From NCBI GenBank assembly GCA_934574045.1, contig CAKTMK010000045.1:1-15608 (forward strand): 15,608 nucleotides of DNA, read 5' to 3'. The notes beneath the pieces are model-generated. The model was not told the DNA's origin. It made no database searches and was given only the letters and a program-made list of their open reading frames with translations. Origin of the DNA: an uncultured Oscillibacter sp. GTDB lineage: Bacteria > Bacillota > Clostridia > Oscillospirales > Oscillospiraceae. A program made the translations under genes and the position numbers. Position 1 is the stretch's first letter, and each line of letters opens with the position of its first letter. This document shows, one piece after another, positions 1 to 5,923 of this stretch.

Positions 1-76
1 TCCCGCCCTTTCAGCTCCCAGACAGTCCGGAACCCATTGCAGGCGCACCGTCTGGTCCCTGCCCGCGGGAAGGCGG
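1..76. other. Window edge with an inverted repeat, no assignable gene
   Basis: This stretch lies downstream of the minus-strand DUF4330 gene. It contains an imperfect inverted repeat, 18-26 against 47-55 (CCAGACAGT / ACCGTCTGG, one G-U wobble as RNA), with a 20-base loop. No T-run follows on the minus strand, so it is not a convincing intrinsic terminator. A minus-strand frame from a GTG at 48 stays open to the window edge for 16 codons. That is too short to call a gene. Confidence 0.3.
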
Positions 77-553
77 TCACTCGCCCCACTGAACATCCAC
101 AATGGTGACGTTGCTGAACTCAATGTACTCGCTCTTGAGAACGTAATCCGTCTTGCCGACGCGGACCTCTTGATCGCCCACCTTGGTGGTCTGGACCTCG
201 ATATCCGGCACCTCGATGACCGCCGTGAAGTACAGATTCACATGGTACGGGTCCGCGACCCAGTTTCCGTTCTCGTCCAGCGCGTAATACGTCTCCTGCC
301 GCACGGACTGGATCTCTCCGTTAAGGAGCTTGCCGGAGGCCATCAGCCGGGAGGGCAGATGCTCCTGACAATTCTCATACAGCGCCTTGTCCACGCCCTC
401 CGCCTTGGCAACGTACGTCACCTGAAGCATCTTCTGCTCCGCGCCGGACTCCGCGCTGCGGTTGACCAGCTTCATCCCCACGAACACTGCCGCCGCCAGA
501 ATGAGGATCACCGCGATCACGTCGATCACGTTGAATTTTTTCTTCTGTTCCAT
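77..553 (-). CDS. DUF4330 family membrane-anchored protein
   Basis: A 158-residue protein. A short basic N-terminus (MEQKKKF) leads into one hydrophobic segment at about residues 8-29, followed by a soluble domain to the end. This is the layout of the DUF4330 family, including the NxxDxxxVxxxL-type membrane entry (NVIDVIAVILI) and a C-terminal beta-rich part. The soluble domain should face outside the membrane. The biochemical function is unknown; I recall homologues near cell-surface polysaccharide genes, which would suit the neighbouring GT4-CsaB gene. The ATG at 553 is chosen over an in-frame TTG at 568 because GGGAGGT sits about 6 bases upstream of it. The gene starts 15 bases after the GNAT stop, so the two are probably co-transcribed from the promoter at 1206-1234. 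Confidence 0.75.
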   Translation of the reverse strand: MEQKKKFNVIDVIAVILILAAAVFVGMKLVNRSAESGAEQKMLQVTYVAKAEGVDKALYENCQEHLPSRLMASGKLLNGEIQSVRQETYYALDENGNWVADPYHVNLYFTAVIEVPDIEVQTTKVGDQEVRVGKTDYVLKSEYIEFSNVTIVDVQWGE

Positions 554-568
554 GCCATGACCTCCCAA

Positions 569-1162
569 TCATTTCCGCGCGTCCGCCGCGCCGTCCGCCC
601 GCTCCATTCCGGGAGCGTAGGGCCTGACCTGCGGCGCGGGCGCGGTGTGCGCTCCGATGAGCTTTTCCATCCACACCATGTCGTACCACCGGCCGAACTT
701 ATAGCCGCACTGCGTGAACCGTCCCACCATTTGATAACCGAGACGGCTGTGGAATTCCACGCTGTCCCGGGTCAGATACGGGTCCTCCTGCGCCGGATAG
801 GCAATGCAGGCGTTCAGGTTCAGAATGCCCTGCGCCGCCAGCGCCCGCTCCAGCGCGGCGTACAGTGCGCGGCCCACGCCGCCCCGGCGCTGCGTCCGGT
901 CCACATAGATGCTGGTCTCCACCGCCCAGTCATAGGCCGGGCGGCTGTGAAACGCTCCGGCGTAGGCGTACCCCACCGGCGCGCCGTCCCGCTCTGCCAC
1001 GAGGTAGGGATACCGCTCCAGCGTCCCTGCGATCCGCGCGGCAAACTCCTTCTCAGAGGGTACGCCGTATTCAAAAGTGATGGCCGTATCCGTCACATAG
1101 GGCGCGTAAATGCGCACAAGCGCCTGCGCGTCCCCGGGCGAGGCCGGCCGGATCGTGAGCAT
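569..1162 (-). CDS. GNAT family N-acetyltransferase, phosphinothricin acetyltransferase-like
   Basis: A 197-residue GNAT acyltransferase that should transfer an acetyl group from acetyl-CoA to a small amine. The N-terminal text (LTIRPASPGDAQALVRIYAPYV) and the TFEY..PSEKEF stretch resemble the phosphinothricin/methionine-sulfoximine acetyltransferase branch. The acetyl-CoA motif R-x-x-G-x-G is at residues 92-97 (RRGGVG), followed by the usual helix. The C-terminal beta strands carry FHSRLGY (137-143), typical of this branch. The substrate cannot be told from sequence. The last ~28 residues are Pro/Ala-rich and lie outside the fold. The frame stays open upstream to 1483, but that part is antisense to the GT4 gene. 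The ATG at 1162 has GGAGG upstream and is the sensible start. It is the first gene of a two-gene unit with DUF4330. Confidence 0.85.
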   Translation of the reverse strand: MLTIRPASPGDAQALVRIYAPYVTDTAITFEYGVPSEKEFAARIAGTLERYPYLVAERDGAPVGYAYAGAFHSRPAYDWAVETSIYVDRTQRRGGVGRALYAALERALAAQGILNLNACIAYPAQEDPYLTRDSVEFHSRLGYQMVGRFTQCGYKFGRWYDMVWMEKLIGAHTAPAPQVRPYAPGMERADGAADARK

Positions 1163-1186
1163 GCGACCGCCTCCGTTCTCTATGCC

Positions 1187-1215
1187 TTGCTTTCGCGCTT
1201 TTGCTATTGTATAAT
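1187..1215 (+). promoter_or_regulatory. Predicted sigma-A promoter for the GT4-CsaB gene
   Basis: TTGCTT at 1187-1192, a 17-base spacer, then a perfect TATAAT at 1210-1215. Transcription would start near 1222, giving a leader of about 55 bases before the ATG at 1278. The -10 overlaps the -10 of the opposing promoter (1206-1211). Confidence 0.65.
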
Positions 1216-1234
1216 ACTTTTCAGCTTTACACAA
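1206..1234 (-). promoter_or_regulatory. Predicted sigma-A promoter for the GNAT-DUF4330 unit
   Basis: Read on the minus strand: TTGTGT (1234-1229), a 17-base spacer, then TACAAT (1211-1206). Start would be near 1199, about 37 bases ahead of the GNAT ATG. It shares DNA with the plus-strand promoter, so RNA polymerase can probably occupy only one at a time. Confidence 0.55.
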
Positions 1235-1243
1235 GGATAATTT

Positions 1244-1261
1244 CGCGCGGGAGCGCGTTTT
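1244..1261 (+). promoter_or_regulatory. Small GC hairpin plus T-run in the GT4-CsaB leader
   Basis: CGCGC (1244-1248) pairs with GCGCG (1253-1257) around a GGGA loop (a GNRA-type tetraloop), followed by TTTT. It lies in the predicted 5' leader, 17 bases before the start codon. The stem is only 5 bp, so attenuation is possible but weakly supported. Confidence 0.25.
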
Positions 1262-1277
1262 CAAAAGAGGGAACGCT

Positions 1278-3503
1278 ATGAAAGTCATCCATCTTATCAG
1301 CGGCGGCGACTCCGGCGGAGCCAAGACCCACGTGCTGAGCCTGCTGGCCCACCTCAACGAGACGATCACCGCCCAGCTCGTCTGCTTCCGGGACGGTCCC
1401 TTTGCCGAGGAGGCCCGCCAGCTCGGCATCCCCACCGAGATCATGGCCGGGAACCACATCTTCCGCATCCGCCGCCAGCTCACCCGCTACATTCTCGACG
1501 GCGGATTTCAGGTCATCCACTGCCACGGCGCCCGGGCCAACATGATCGGCGCGATGCTGCGCCGGACCACCGGCCTGCCGGTCTGCTCCACGGTCCACAG
1601 CGACTACAAGCTGGACTACATGGGCCGCCCGTTCAGCCGCCTCACCTTCGGCAACATCAACGCGCTGGCCCTGCGCCAACTGGACTTCCGCATCGGCGTG
1701 TCCGACGCGATGGTGGACCTTCTCATCCGGCGGAACTTCCCGCCCGACCGGTTCTTCACCATTTACAACGGCATCGACTTCACCCCCGCCCCGCCGCAGG
1801 GGGACCGGCTGCCCTATCTGCGCGGGCTGGGACTGGACGCGGACGAGAGCAGTGTGGTGGTGGGCATCGCCGCGCGGCTCAACCCGGTCAAGGACATCGC
1901 CACGCTGGTGCGCGGCTTTGCCAAGGCGTATGCCCAGTGCAGCCGCCTGCGCCTGCTGATCGCCGGAGACGGCGAGGAACGCCAGAAGCTGGAGACGCTG
2001 GCGCGGGAACTGGGCGTGGAGCGTCAGGTATGCTTCGCCGGATGGATCTCCGGCGGGATGGACCGGTTTTACAGTGCGCTGGACGTGAACGCCCTCACCT
2101 CCGTGTCCGAGACGTTCCCCTACGCGCTGACGGAGGGCGCGCGGTTCCATCTGGCCACGGTGGCCACCGCCGTGGGCGGCATCCCCGCCCTGATCGACAC
2201 GGATGTGAACGGCTACCTCTTCACCCCGGGGGACGACGGCGCGCTGGGCCGCGCGCTGGCCGCGCTGGCGCAGGACGACGGGCTGCGCCGCGCCATGGGC
2301 GAGCGGCTCTATGAAAAGGCGTCCTCCCAGTTCTCCATCCAGCGCACCGTGGACACCCAGCTCCACATTTATGAGGAGATCGTTCGCCGCCACAGCCGCC
2401 CCAAGGCGGCGCGGGACGGCATCGTGATCTGCGGCGCATACGGCCGGGGAAACGCCGGAGACGACGCCATTCTGGAGGCCATCCTGCAGGAGATGCACAG
2501 CATCGACCCGGACATGCCCACCCTGGTGCTGAGCAAAAACCCCAAGGAGACCCGTCTTGCCTACCGCGTGCGGGCGGTGCAGCGGTTCAACTATCCCGCA
2601 TGGCGGGCCTCCATGCACCATGCGAAGCTGTATATCAACGGCGGCGGCAGCCTGATTCAGGACGTGACCTCCCGCCGGTCCCTGTGGTTCTACCTGCACA
2701 ACATCTCCACCGCCAAGCGCATGGGCTGCAAGGTGCAGATGTACGGCTGCGGCATCGGCCCCGTGACCCGCCCCAGCCACCGGAAGATGGCCGCCCGGGT
2801 GCTCAACGCGGCGGTGGACGTCATCACCCTGCGGGAGCCGGACTCTCAGGCGGAGCTGCGGTCCATGGGCGTCACGAAGCCGAAGGTGCTGCTCACCGCG
2901 GACCCGGCCCTGACGCTGCGCAGCGCCCCGCCGGAAAAGACGGACAGCGTGCTTCTGCAGGCCGGAGTCCCCACCGGCGGGCGGTATCTCTGCTTCGCCC
3001 TGCGCAAGTGGCGGGGCTTCGAGGAAAAGGCCCCGGTCTTTGCGGCGGCGGCGGAATACGCCTATGAAAAGCACGGGCTGACGCCGGTGTTTCTGGCGGT
3101 GGAAAAGCATCAGGACCCGCTGGCCGCGGCCATCGCGGCGCAGGGACTGCGCGTCCCCCACTACTTCCTCAACGACGCGGGCGGCGCCGGGACCATCATC
3201 GGCGCGCTGGCGCGGATGGAGGTCGTGGTCTCCATGCGGCTCCACGCGCTCATCTTCGCCGCCGGGCAGGGCATCCCGCTGGTGGGCGTGGTATATGACC
3301 CGAAGGTGTCCTCTTTCCTGCGCTACATCGGGCAGGACCTGTTCGCGGACCTGACGGAGCTGACCGCGCCGAAGCTGTGCGCCATGATCGACCGGGCCGT
3401 TGAGCAGGCGGCCCAGCCGGAGCGGCAGGCGGCCGCCGTGGCCCGGCTTCAGGAGATGGAGCACGGGAACGTACAGATCGCAAAGGAGCTTCTGGGTCTT
3501 TGA
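1278..3503 (+). CDS. csaB: Two-domain GT4 glycosyltransferase - CsaB-like polysaccharide pyruvyl transferase
   Basis: A 741-residue fusion. Residues 1-370 form a GT4, GT-B fold glycosyltransferase: N-terminal sugar-transferase start (MKVIHLISGGDSGGAKTHV), the GIAARLNPVKD stretch at 196-206 that begins the nucleotide-sugar domain, and an E-x7-E motif at E278/E286. Residues 381-741 form a polysaccharide pyruvyl transferase of the CsaB type: GAYGRGNAGDDAI (386-398), YINGGGSLIQD (452-462), GCGIGP (490-495) and SMRLHALIFAAGQGIP (652-667). CsaB proteins add a pyruvyl ketal from phosphoenolpyruvate to a wall-polymer sugar, which S-layer-homology domains then bind. By inference this protein both builds and pyruvylates such a polymer in the cytoplasm. 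GAGGGA precedes the ATG. No SLH protein is in the window. Confidence 0.88.
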   Translation: MKVIHLISGGDSGGAKTHVLSLLAHLNETITAQLVCFRDGPFAEEARQLGIPTEIMAGNHIFRIRRQLTRYILDGGFQVIHCHGARANMIGAMLRRTTGLPVCSTVHSDYKLDYMGRPFSRLTFGNINALALRQLDFRIGVSDAMVDLLIRRNFPPDRFFTIYNGIDFTPAPPQGDRLPYLRGLGLDADESSVVVGIAARLNPVKDIATLVRGFAKAYAQCSRLRLLIAGDGEERQKLETLARELGVERQVCFAGWISGGMDRFYSALDVNALTSVSETFPYALTEGARFHLATVATAVGGIPALIDTDVNGYLFTPGDDGALGRALAALAQDDGLRRAMGERLYEKASSQFSIQRTVDTQLHIYEEIVRRHSRPKAARDGIVICGAYGRGNAGDDAILEAILQEMHSIDPDMPTLVLSKNPKETRLAYRVRAVQRFNYPAWRASMHHAKLYINGGGSLIQDVTSRRSLWFYLHNISTAKRMGCKVQMYGCGIGPVTRPSHRKMAARVLNAAVDVITLREPDSQAELRSMGVTKPKVLLTADPALTLRSAPPEKTDSVLLQAGVPTGGRYLCFALRKWRGFEEKAPVFAAAAEYAYEKHGLTPVFLAVEKHQDPLAAAIAAQGLRVPHYFLNDAGGAGTIIGALARMEVVVSMRLHALIFAAGQGIPLVGVVYDPKVSSFLRYIGQDLFADLTELTAPKLCAMIDRAVEQAAQPERQAAAVARLQEMEHGNVQIAKELLGL

Positions 3504-3534
3504 GTCCCCGCCGGAAGCGATGCAAAAAAGGAGC

Positions 3535-3576
3535 CGCGCCGGTCATTCCAACCAGAATGACCGGCGCGTGCTTTTT
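3535..3576. terminator. Bidirectional intrinsic terminator between convergent genes
   Basis: A perfect 13-bp stem, 3535-3547 with 3556-3568, around an 8-base loop. On the plus strand it is followed by TGCTTTTTC and closes the GT4-CsaB gene. On the minus strand it is followed by GCTCCTTTTTTG and closes the nitroreductase gene. Confidence 0.9.
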
Positions 3577-3594
3577 CGCTGGATAGAGCGGCGC

Positions 3595-4110
3595 TCACAG
3601 ATACGTGACCATTTCCTCCAGCGGGATGCGGCTGTCATGAAGCCGGGCGGGATGGGCGCCCTCCGCAGGATAGCCGATGGGCAGCAGCGCGATGGGAACG
3701 CAGCTCCCCATCTCCGGGAACGCCTCCCGCAGCGCCTGCGGGTCGAACATCCCCACGTACGTGGTACCAAGGCCCAGCTCCGCCGCCTGAAGCATCATCT
3801 GCGTGACGGCAATGGCCGCGTCGATCTCGCCGTGGTTCTTCCCGTCGAACTCGCTGCGGGCCCACGCCCGCTCCGGCTCATAGCCCACCGCCAGCAGCAG
3901 CGGCGCGCCGAAGTGGCAGGCGGCGCAGGCGTCGGCCTTTTTCAGCGCCTGCTCGCTCTGAAACACGAACACGCGCTGGGGCTGGTTATTGTGGGCCGTG
4001 GGCGCGCAGCGCGCGGCCTCCAGCACCAGCGCCAGCTTCTCCGGCTCCACCGGCCGGTCGCTGAACTTCCGCAGGGAATAGCGGGCCTTTTCCAGCTGTG
4101 CAAACTCCAT
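3595..4110 (-). CDS. Nitroreductase family protein (FMN-dependent)
   Basis: A 171-residue single-domain nitroreductase. The family's N-terminal FMN-binding signature is visible as RYSLRKFSDRPV at residues 10-21, followed by LEAARCAPTAHNNQPQ (30-45), the APSA-NxQPW-like segment. The second flavin-contacting region is GLGTTYVGMF (113-122), and LLPIGYPAE (142-150) is the usual late strand. Such proteins work as dimers and reduce quinones, nitro compounds or other electron acceptors with NAD(P)H; the natural substrate is unknown. At 171 residues it is short for the superfamily but normal for this clostridial subgroup. The ATG at 4110 is chosen because MEFAQLEKARYS is the expected N-terminus and GAGAGGA lies about 10 bases upstream. 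It is probably transcribed alone, from the promoter at 4148-4176. Confidence 0.85.
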   Translation of the reverse strand: MEFAQLEKARYSLRKFSDRPVEPEKLALVLEAARCAPTAHNNQPQRVFVFQSEQALKKADACAACHFGAPLLLAVGYEPERAWARSEFDGKNHGEIDAAIAVTQMMLQAAELGLGTTYVGMFDPQALREAFPEMGSCVPIALLPIGYPAEGAHPARLHDSRIPLEEMVTYL

Positions 4111-4147
4111 AAAGCAGGTTCCTCTCTTTCGTATTGGGATCGCCCCC

Positions 4148-4176
4148 ATCATAGCACGCGGACGGCCGCCGCGCAA
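4148..4176 (-). promoter_or_regulatory. Predicted promoter of the nitroreductase gene
   Basis: Minus strand: TTGCGC (4176-4171), a 17-base spacer, TATGAT (4153-4148). The -35 and spacer lie inside the strong hairpin at 4162-4190, so the end of the upstream transcript and this promoter share DNA. Confidence 0.5.
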
Positions 4177-4190
4177 GACGCGGCGGCCGT
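4162..4190 (-). terminator. Strong hairpin just after the gerQ-like gene
   Basis: A perfect 12-bp GC-rich stem, 4162-4173 with 4179-4190, with loop CAAGA, begins 8 bases past the stop of the GerQ-like gene. No T-run follows on the minus strand, so it may be a weak terminator, a 3'-end stabiliser, or both. It overlaps the nitroreductase promoter. Confidence 0.4.
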
Positions 4191-4197
4191 TATTCCG

Positions 4198-4782
4198 TCA
4201 CCACGAGGCGGAGCCGTCTCTCCGACGCATACTGGTGCAGGTCGGCACCACGCCCCTGCGGTCATGGAACTCGATGAACTTCAGGGAATACAGGTCGCAG
4301 GTGATGAAGCGGTTCATATCCGGCTGGAAAATGACCATGTAGTCGTTGCCCACGGCGTACAGGAATCCCTCCCACGAGACGGGATTCTGGGTCCCCACCA
4401 GAAACGACGCCGCCACATAATGGCCGATGTTCTTCCCCAGCAGGGCCTTCATGGACCCGGAAAACGCCTCCTGCCGGTCCAGCGGGGATTCCACCGCCTC
4501 CTGCGAAACGCCGGGGCTCATCTGAAGCGTGATCGTCTGGGGCATTCCCGCCTGCTCGGCCTGTGTCTGCGCCTGTGTCTGCGCCTGTGTCTGCGCCTGT
4601 GTCCGCGCCGGGTCCTGCAGCCCCTCCTCCGACCAGCGGGGAACGTTGAAATACGGTCCGGGCACGCTCTGACGCACCGGCTCGGCGGAGCCGCCGCGAA
4701 GCGCGTCCGCCGTCTGCCGCGGGTCGGACGGCGCCGGACGGGTCTGTGCGGCGGGATAGCCGCCGGAATAGCTCTGATTCAT
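4198..4782 (-). CDS. gerQ: GerQ-like spore coat protein
   Basis: A 194-residue protein in two parts. Residues 1-105 are low-complexity, rich in Pro, Gln, Ser and Ala, with four AQTQ-type repeats at about 61-75. Residues 106-174 form a compact domain (FSGSMKALLGKNIGHYV, then SFLVGTQN, GFLYAVGNDYMVIFQ and NRFITCDLYSLKFIEF) that I recognise as GerQ-like. GerQ is a spore coat protein that in Bacillus is needed to keep the cortex hydrolase CwlJ in the coat and is cross-linked there by transglutaminase. The CwlJ-type gene directly upstream on the same strand supports this strongly. The tail after residue 175 is Arg/Ser-rich and lies outside the domain. AGGAGG sits 6 bases before the ATG. The 102-base gap to the hydrolase gene holds no clear terminator, so co-expression is likely. 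Confidence 0.8.
   Translation of the reverse strand: MNQSYSGGYPAAQTRPAPSDPRQTADALRGGSAEPVRQSVPGPYFNVPRWSEEGLQDPARTQAQTQAQTQAQTQAEQAGMPQTITLQMSPGVSQEAVESPLDRQEAFSGSMKALLGKNIGHYVAASFLVGTQNPVSWEGFLYAVGNDYMVIFQPDMNRFITCDLYSLKFIEFHDRRGVVPTCTSMRRRDGSASW
4559..4606. repeat. Four tandem 12-base repeats inside the gerQ-like gene
   Basis: The unit GCCTGTGTCTGC occurs at 4559-4570, 4571-4582 and 4583-4594, with a one-base variant (GTCCGC end) at 4595-4606. On the coding (minus) strand each unit adds Ala-Gln-Thr-Gln. The unit is a multiple of three, so copy-number change would lengthen or shorten the linker without a frameshift. Confidence 0.95.
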
Positions 4783-4884
4783 GCTCTCCTCCTGTTGCGC
4801 GGAAGGCGCGGCGCAAGGTGCGCCCTCTCCCGCGCAGCCGCCCTTCCGGCCGGCGGCGGGCCGAAGATGCTCCTTCTGGGGAGC

Positions 4885-5325
4885 TTATGTGCTGAAATAG
4901 GCGCCGGTGGGATTGTAGAAGCAGTGGTCCCCGATCCGCGTCTGCCAGTACCCCACGTCGGATGGGAAGCGGGACCTGCACCTAGGGCCGAATGGATTGT
5001 AAAACCAGAGGGATTCCGCCACGTCCGGAATGCGGTTCCCGGCGATGGCCCAGTCCGCAATGTCATAATGGATCTGCTCCGGGCGCATATTATAGATGTT
5101 CTGCGGGTTGTACGCGCCGCCCTCCGTCTCGCTGGCGCAGACGAACTGCCCCGGCTGCATGATGATCTTCCGGATGCTCCCCTGCCCCACACGGGCGTAT
5201 TCTCCCCCTGTGGCGTGGACCCGGTTCATCACCACGCCCGCCACCGCCTTCATGCCGGTCTCCCCCTCGCCGCCGGCCTCGCACTCGATGAGCCGGGCCA
5301 GCAGCTCGCGGTCTGAATAAGCCAT
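4885..5325 (-). CDS. cwlJ: Spore cortex-lytic / cell wall hydrolase, CwlJ-SleB type (Hydrolase_2)
   Basis: A 146-residue protein made of the SleB/CwlJ catalytic domain alone. There is no signal peptide and no N-terminal peptidoglycan-binding domain, as in CwlJ rather than SleB. The family start is clear: LLARLIECEAGGEGETGMKA at 8-27, where the Glu of AGGE (E20) matches the catalytic Glu of the usual EARGE motif, followed by VVMNRV (31-36). Later family blocks are IIMQPGQF (54-61), ADWAIAGN (90-97) and SLWFYNP (105-111). The enzyme should act as a lytic transglycosylase on muramic-lactam cortex peptidoglycan during germination. The gerQ-like partner lies 102 bases downstream. AGGAGTG precedes the ATG. 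Expression is probably sporulation-specific; a CATATACT element at 5409-5416 resembles a sigma-E/K -10. Confidence 0.87.
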   Translation of the reverse strand: MAYSDRELLARLIECEAGGEGETGMKAVAGVVMNRVHATGGEYARVGQGSIRKIIMQPGQFVCASETEGGAYNPQNIYNMRPEQIHYDIADWAIAGNRIPDVAESLWFYNPFGPRCRSRFPSDVGYWQTRIGDHCFYNPTGAYFST

Positions 5326-5408
5326 ATATGTTCACTCCTGTCGCGCGGGCCAGCCGGTCCCGGAGCCGGATCGCTCCGTCCGGGGCGGCGCTCACCCAGC
5401 TCTGAAAC

Positions 5409-5416
5409 AGTATATG
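5409..5416 (-). promoter_or_regulatory. Possible sporulation-sigma -10 element upstream of cwlJ
   Basis: Minus strand CATATACT fits the CATAnnnT pattern of sigma-E/sigma-K -10 elements and lies about 84 bases upstream of the cwlJ-like ATG. No good housekeeping promoter is visible in 5326-5455. A clear -35 is not seen: a minus-strand AAC lies 18 bases upstream rather than about 16. Suggestive only. Confidence 0.3.
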
Positions 5417-5455
5417 CCGCCGACCGCCCCGCCGGTTCCTGACGCCGCGGGTGCG

Positions 5456-5483
5456 AAAAAGCCGCCCCCATTCCGGGAGCGGC
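5456..5483 (-). terminator. Intrinsic terminator of the DUF6472-like gene
   Basis: Minus strand: GCCGCTCCC (5483-5475) pairs with GGGGGCGGC (5469-5461) with one G-U pair around a 5-base loop, followed directly by TTTTT (5460-5456). It separates the small cysteine protein gene from cwlJ. Confidence 0.85.
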
Positions 5484-5495
5484 CGGCAGGATGCC

Positions 5496-5669
5496 TTACT
5501 GCCGCCGGGCCGTTTCGTAATCGTCGCCCCGGCGGTAAAACGGACACGCCCGCGCGTCCGCGCGCAGGAAGCGCTCCATCTCATCCTCGTCCAGATCCAT
5601 ATTGCAGAAGTTCACGTCTGCCTCCTCGTCATAGTCGAAGTGGACGCACTCCTCGCAGTTCGTCGCCAT
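5496..5669 (-). CDS. Small four-cysteine protein, DUF6472-like
   Basis: A 57-residue acidic protein with cysteines at 5, 8, 22 and 42 (CEEC near the N-terminus, then NFC and ACPFY). This pattern suggests a small metal-binding knuckle. It looks like the short clostridial family annotated DUF6472; its function is unknown. The longer in-frame start at 5738 is rejected: it would run through the promoter, while the ATG at 5669 has AAGGAG upstream and begins MATNCEECVHF, the expected N-terminus. The gene has its own promoter (5710-5738) and terminator (5456-5483), so it is a stand-alone unit. Zinc or iron binding is an inference from the cysteines only. Confidence 0.75.
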   Translation of the reverse strand: MATNCEECVHFDYDEEADVNFCNMDLDEDEMERFLRADARACPFYRRGDDYETARRQ

Positions 5670-5709
5670 ACGCACCCTCTCCTTCTCCCGTTTCGCGGGT
5701 CTCCGCTCC

Positions 5710-5738
5710 ATTGTAGCCGTCCGGAAGGAAAATTGCAA
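5710..5738 (-). promoter_or_regulatory. Predicted promoter of the DUF6472-like gene
   Basis: Minus strand: TTGCAA (5738-5733), a 17-base spacer, TACAAT (5715-5710). Start near 5703 gives a leader of about 34 bases. Confidence 0.6.
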
Positions 5739-5818
5739 TCCGCGAATCTCCGTTTTTCCGGTTTATTCCGGCGTGTCCCCTCCGTTTTTGTCATTTTCGT
5801 CAGGATCGCTCAATTTTC

Positions 5819-5848
5819 TTGACAGAAACAGCAGCCGCGCATTAGAAT
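5819..5848 (+). promoter_or_regulatory. Predicted strong sigma-A promoter for the lysA-like gene
   Basis: Perfect TTGACA at 5819-5824, an 18-base spacer, then TAGAAT at 5843-5848. Start near 5855 leaves a leader of about 69 bases. I see no lysine-riboswitch (L-box) sized structure; the leader is too short for one. Confidence 0.75.
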
Positions 5849-5923
5849 AGATCATACCACGCCTGACCGGCGGTGCTTTCCAGCGATACGGCGCAAGCCG
5901 AATTATGATTGCGAGGTCTTTCC

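Noticed and set aside
1..48. Possible partial minus-strand gene from a GTG at 48
   Set aside because: Sixteen open codons are not evidence, and the inverted repeat at 18-55 overlaps it. Sequence left of the window is needed.
1163..1483. N-terminal extension of the GNAT protein
   Set aside because: The extra residues are antisense to the GT4 coding region and span both predicted promoters. The GNAT fold begins at the ATG at 1162, which has its own ribosome-binding site.
1227..3464. 745-codon minus-strand open frame opposite the GT4-CsaB gene
   Set aside because: Its His/Arg/Gln/Val-rich composition is typical of an antisense frame in GC-rich DNA. It covers the recognised two-domain enzyme and has no family motif.
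3400..5316. 638-codon plus-strand open frame
   Set aside because: It runs antisense through the nitroreductase, GerQ-like and CwlJ-like genes and the terminator at 3535-3568. The low-complexity LRLCLRLC part is just the antisense of the AQTQ repeat.
5849..5923. Lysine riboswitch upstream of the lysA-like gene
   Set aside because: The leader is about 70 bases, while the lysine riboswitch needs well over 150. No terminator/antiterminator pair is seen.
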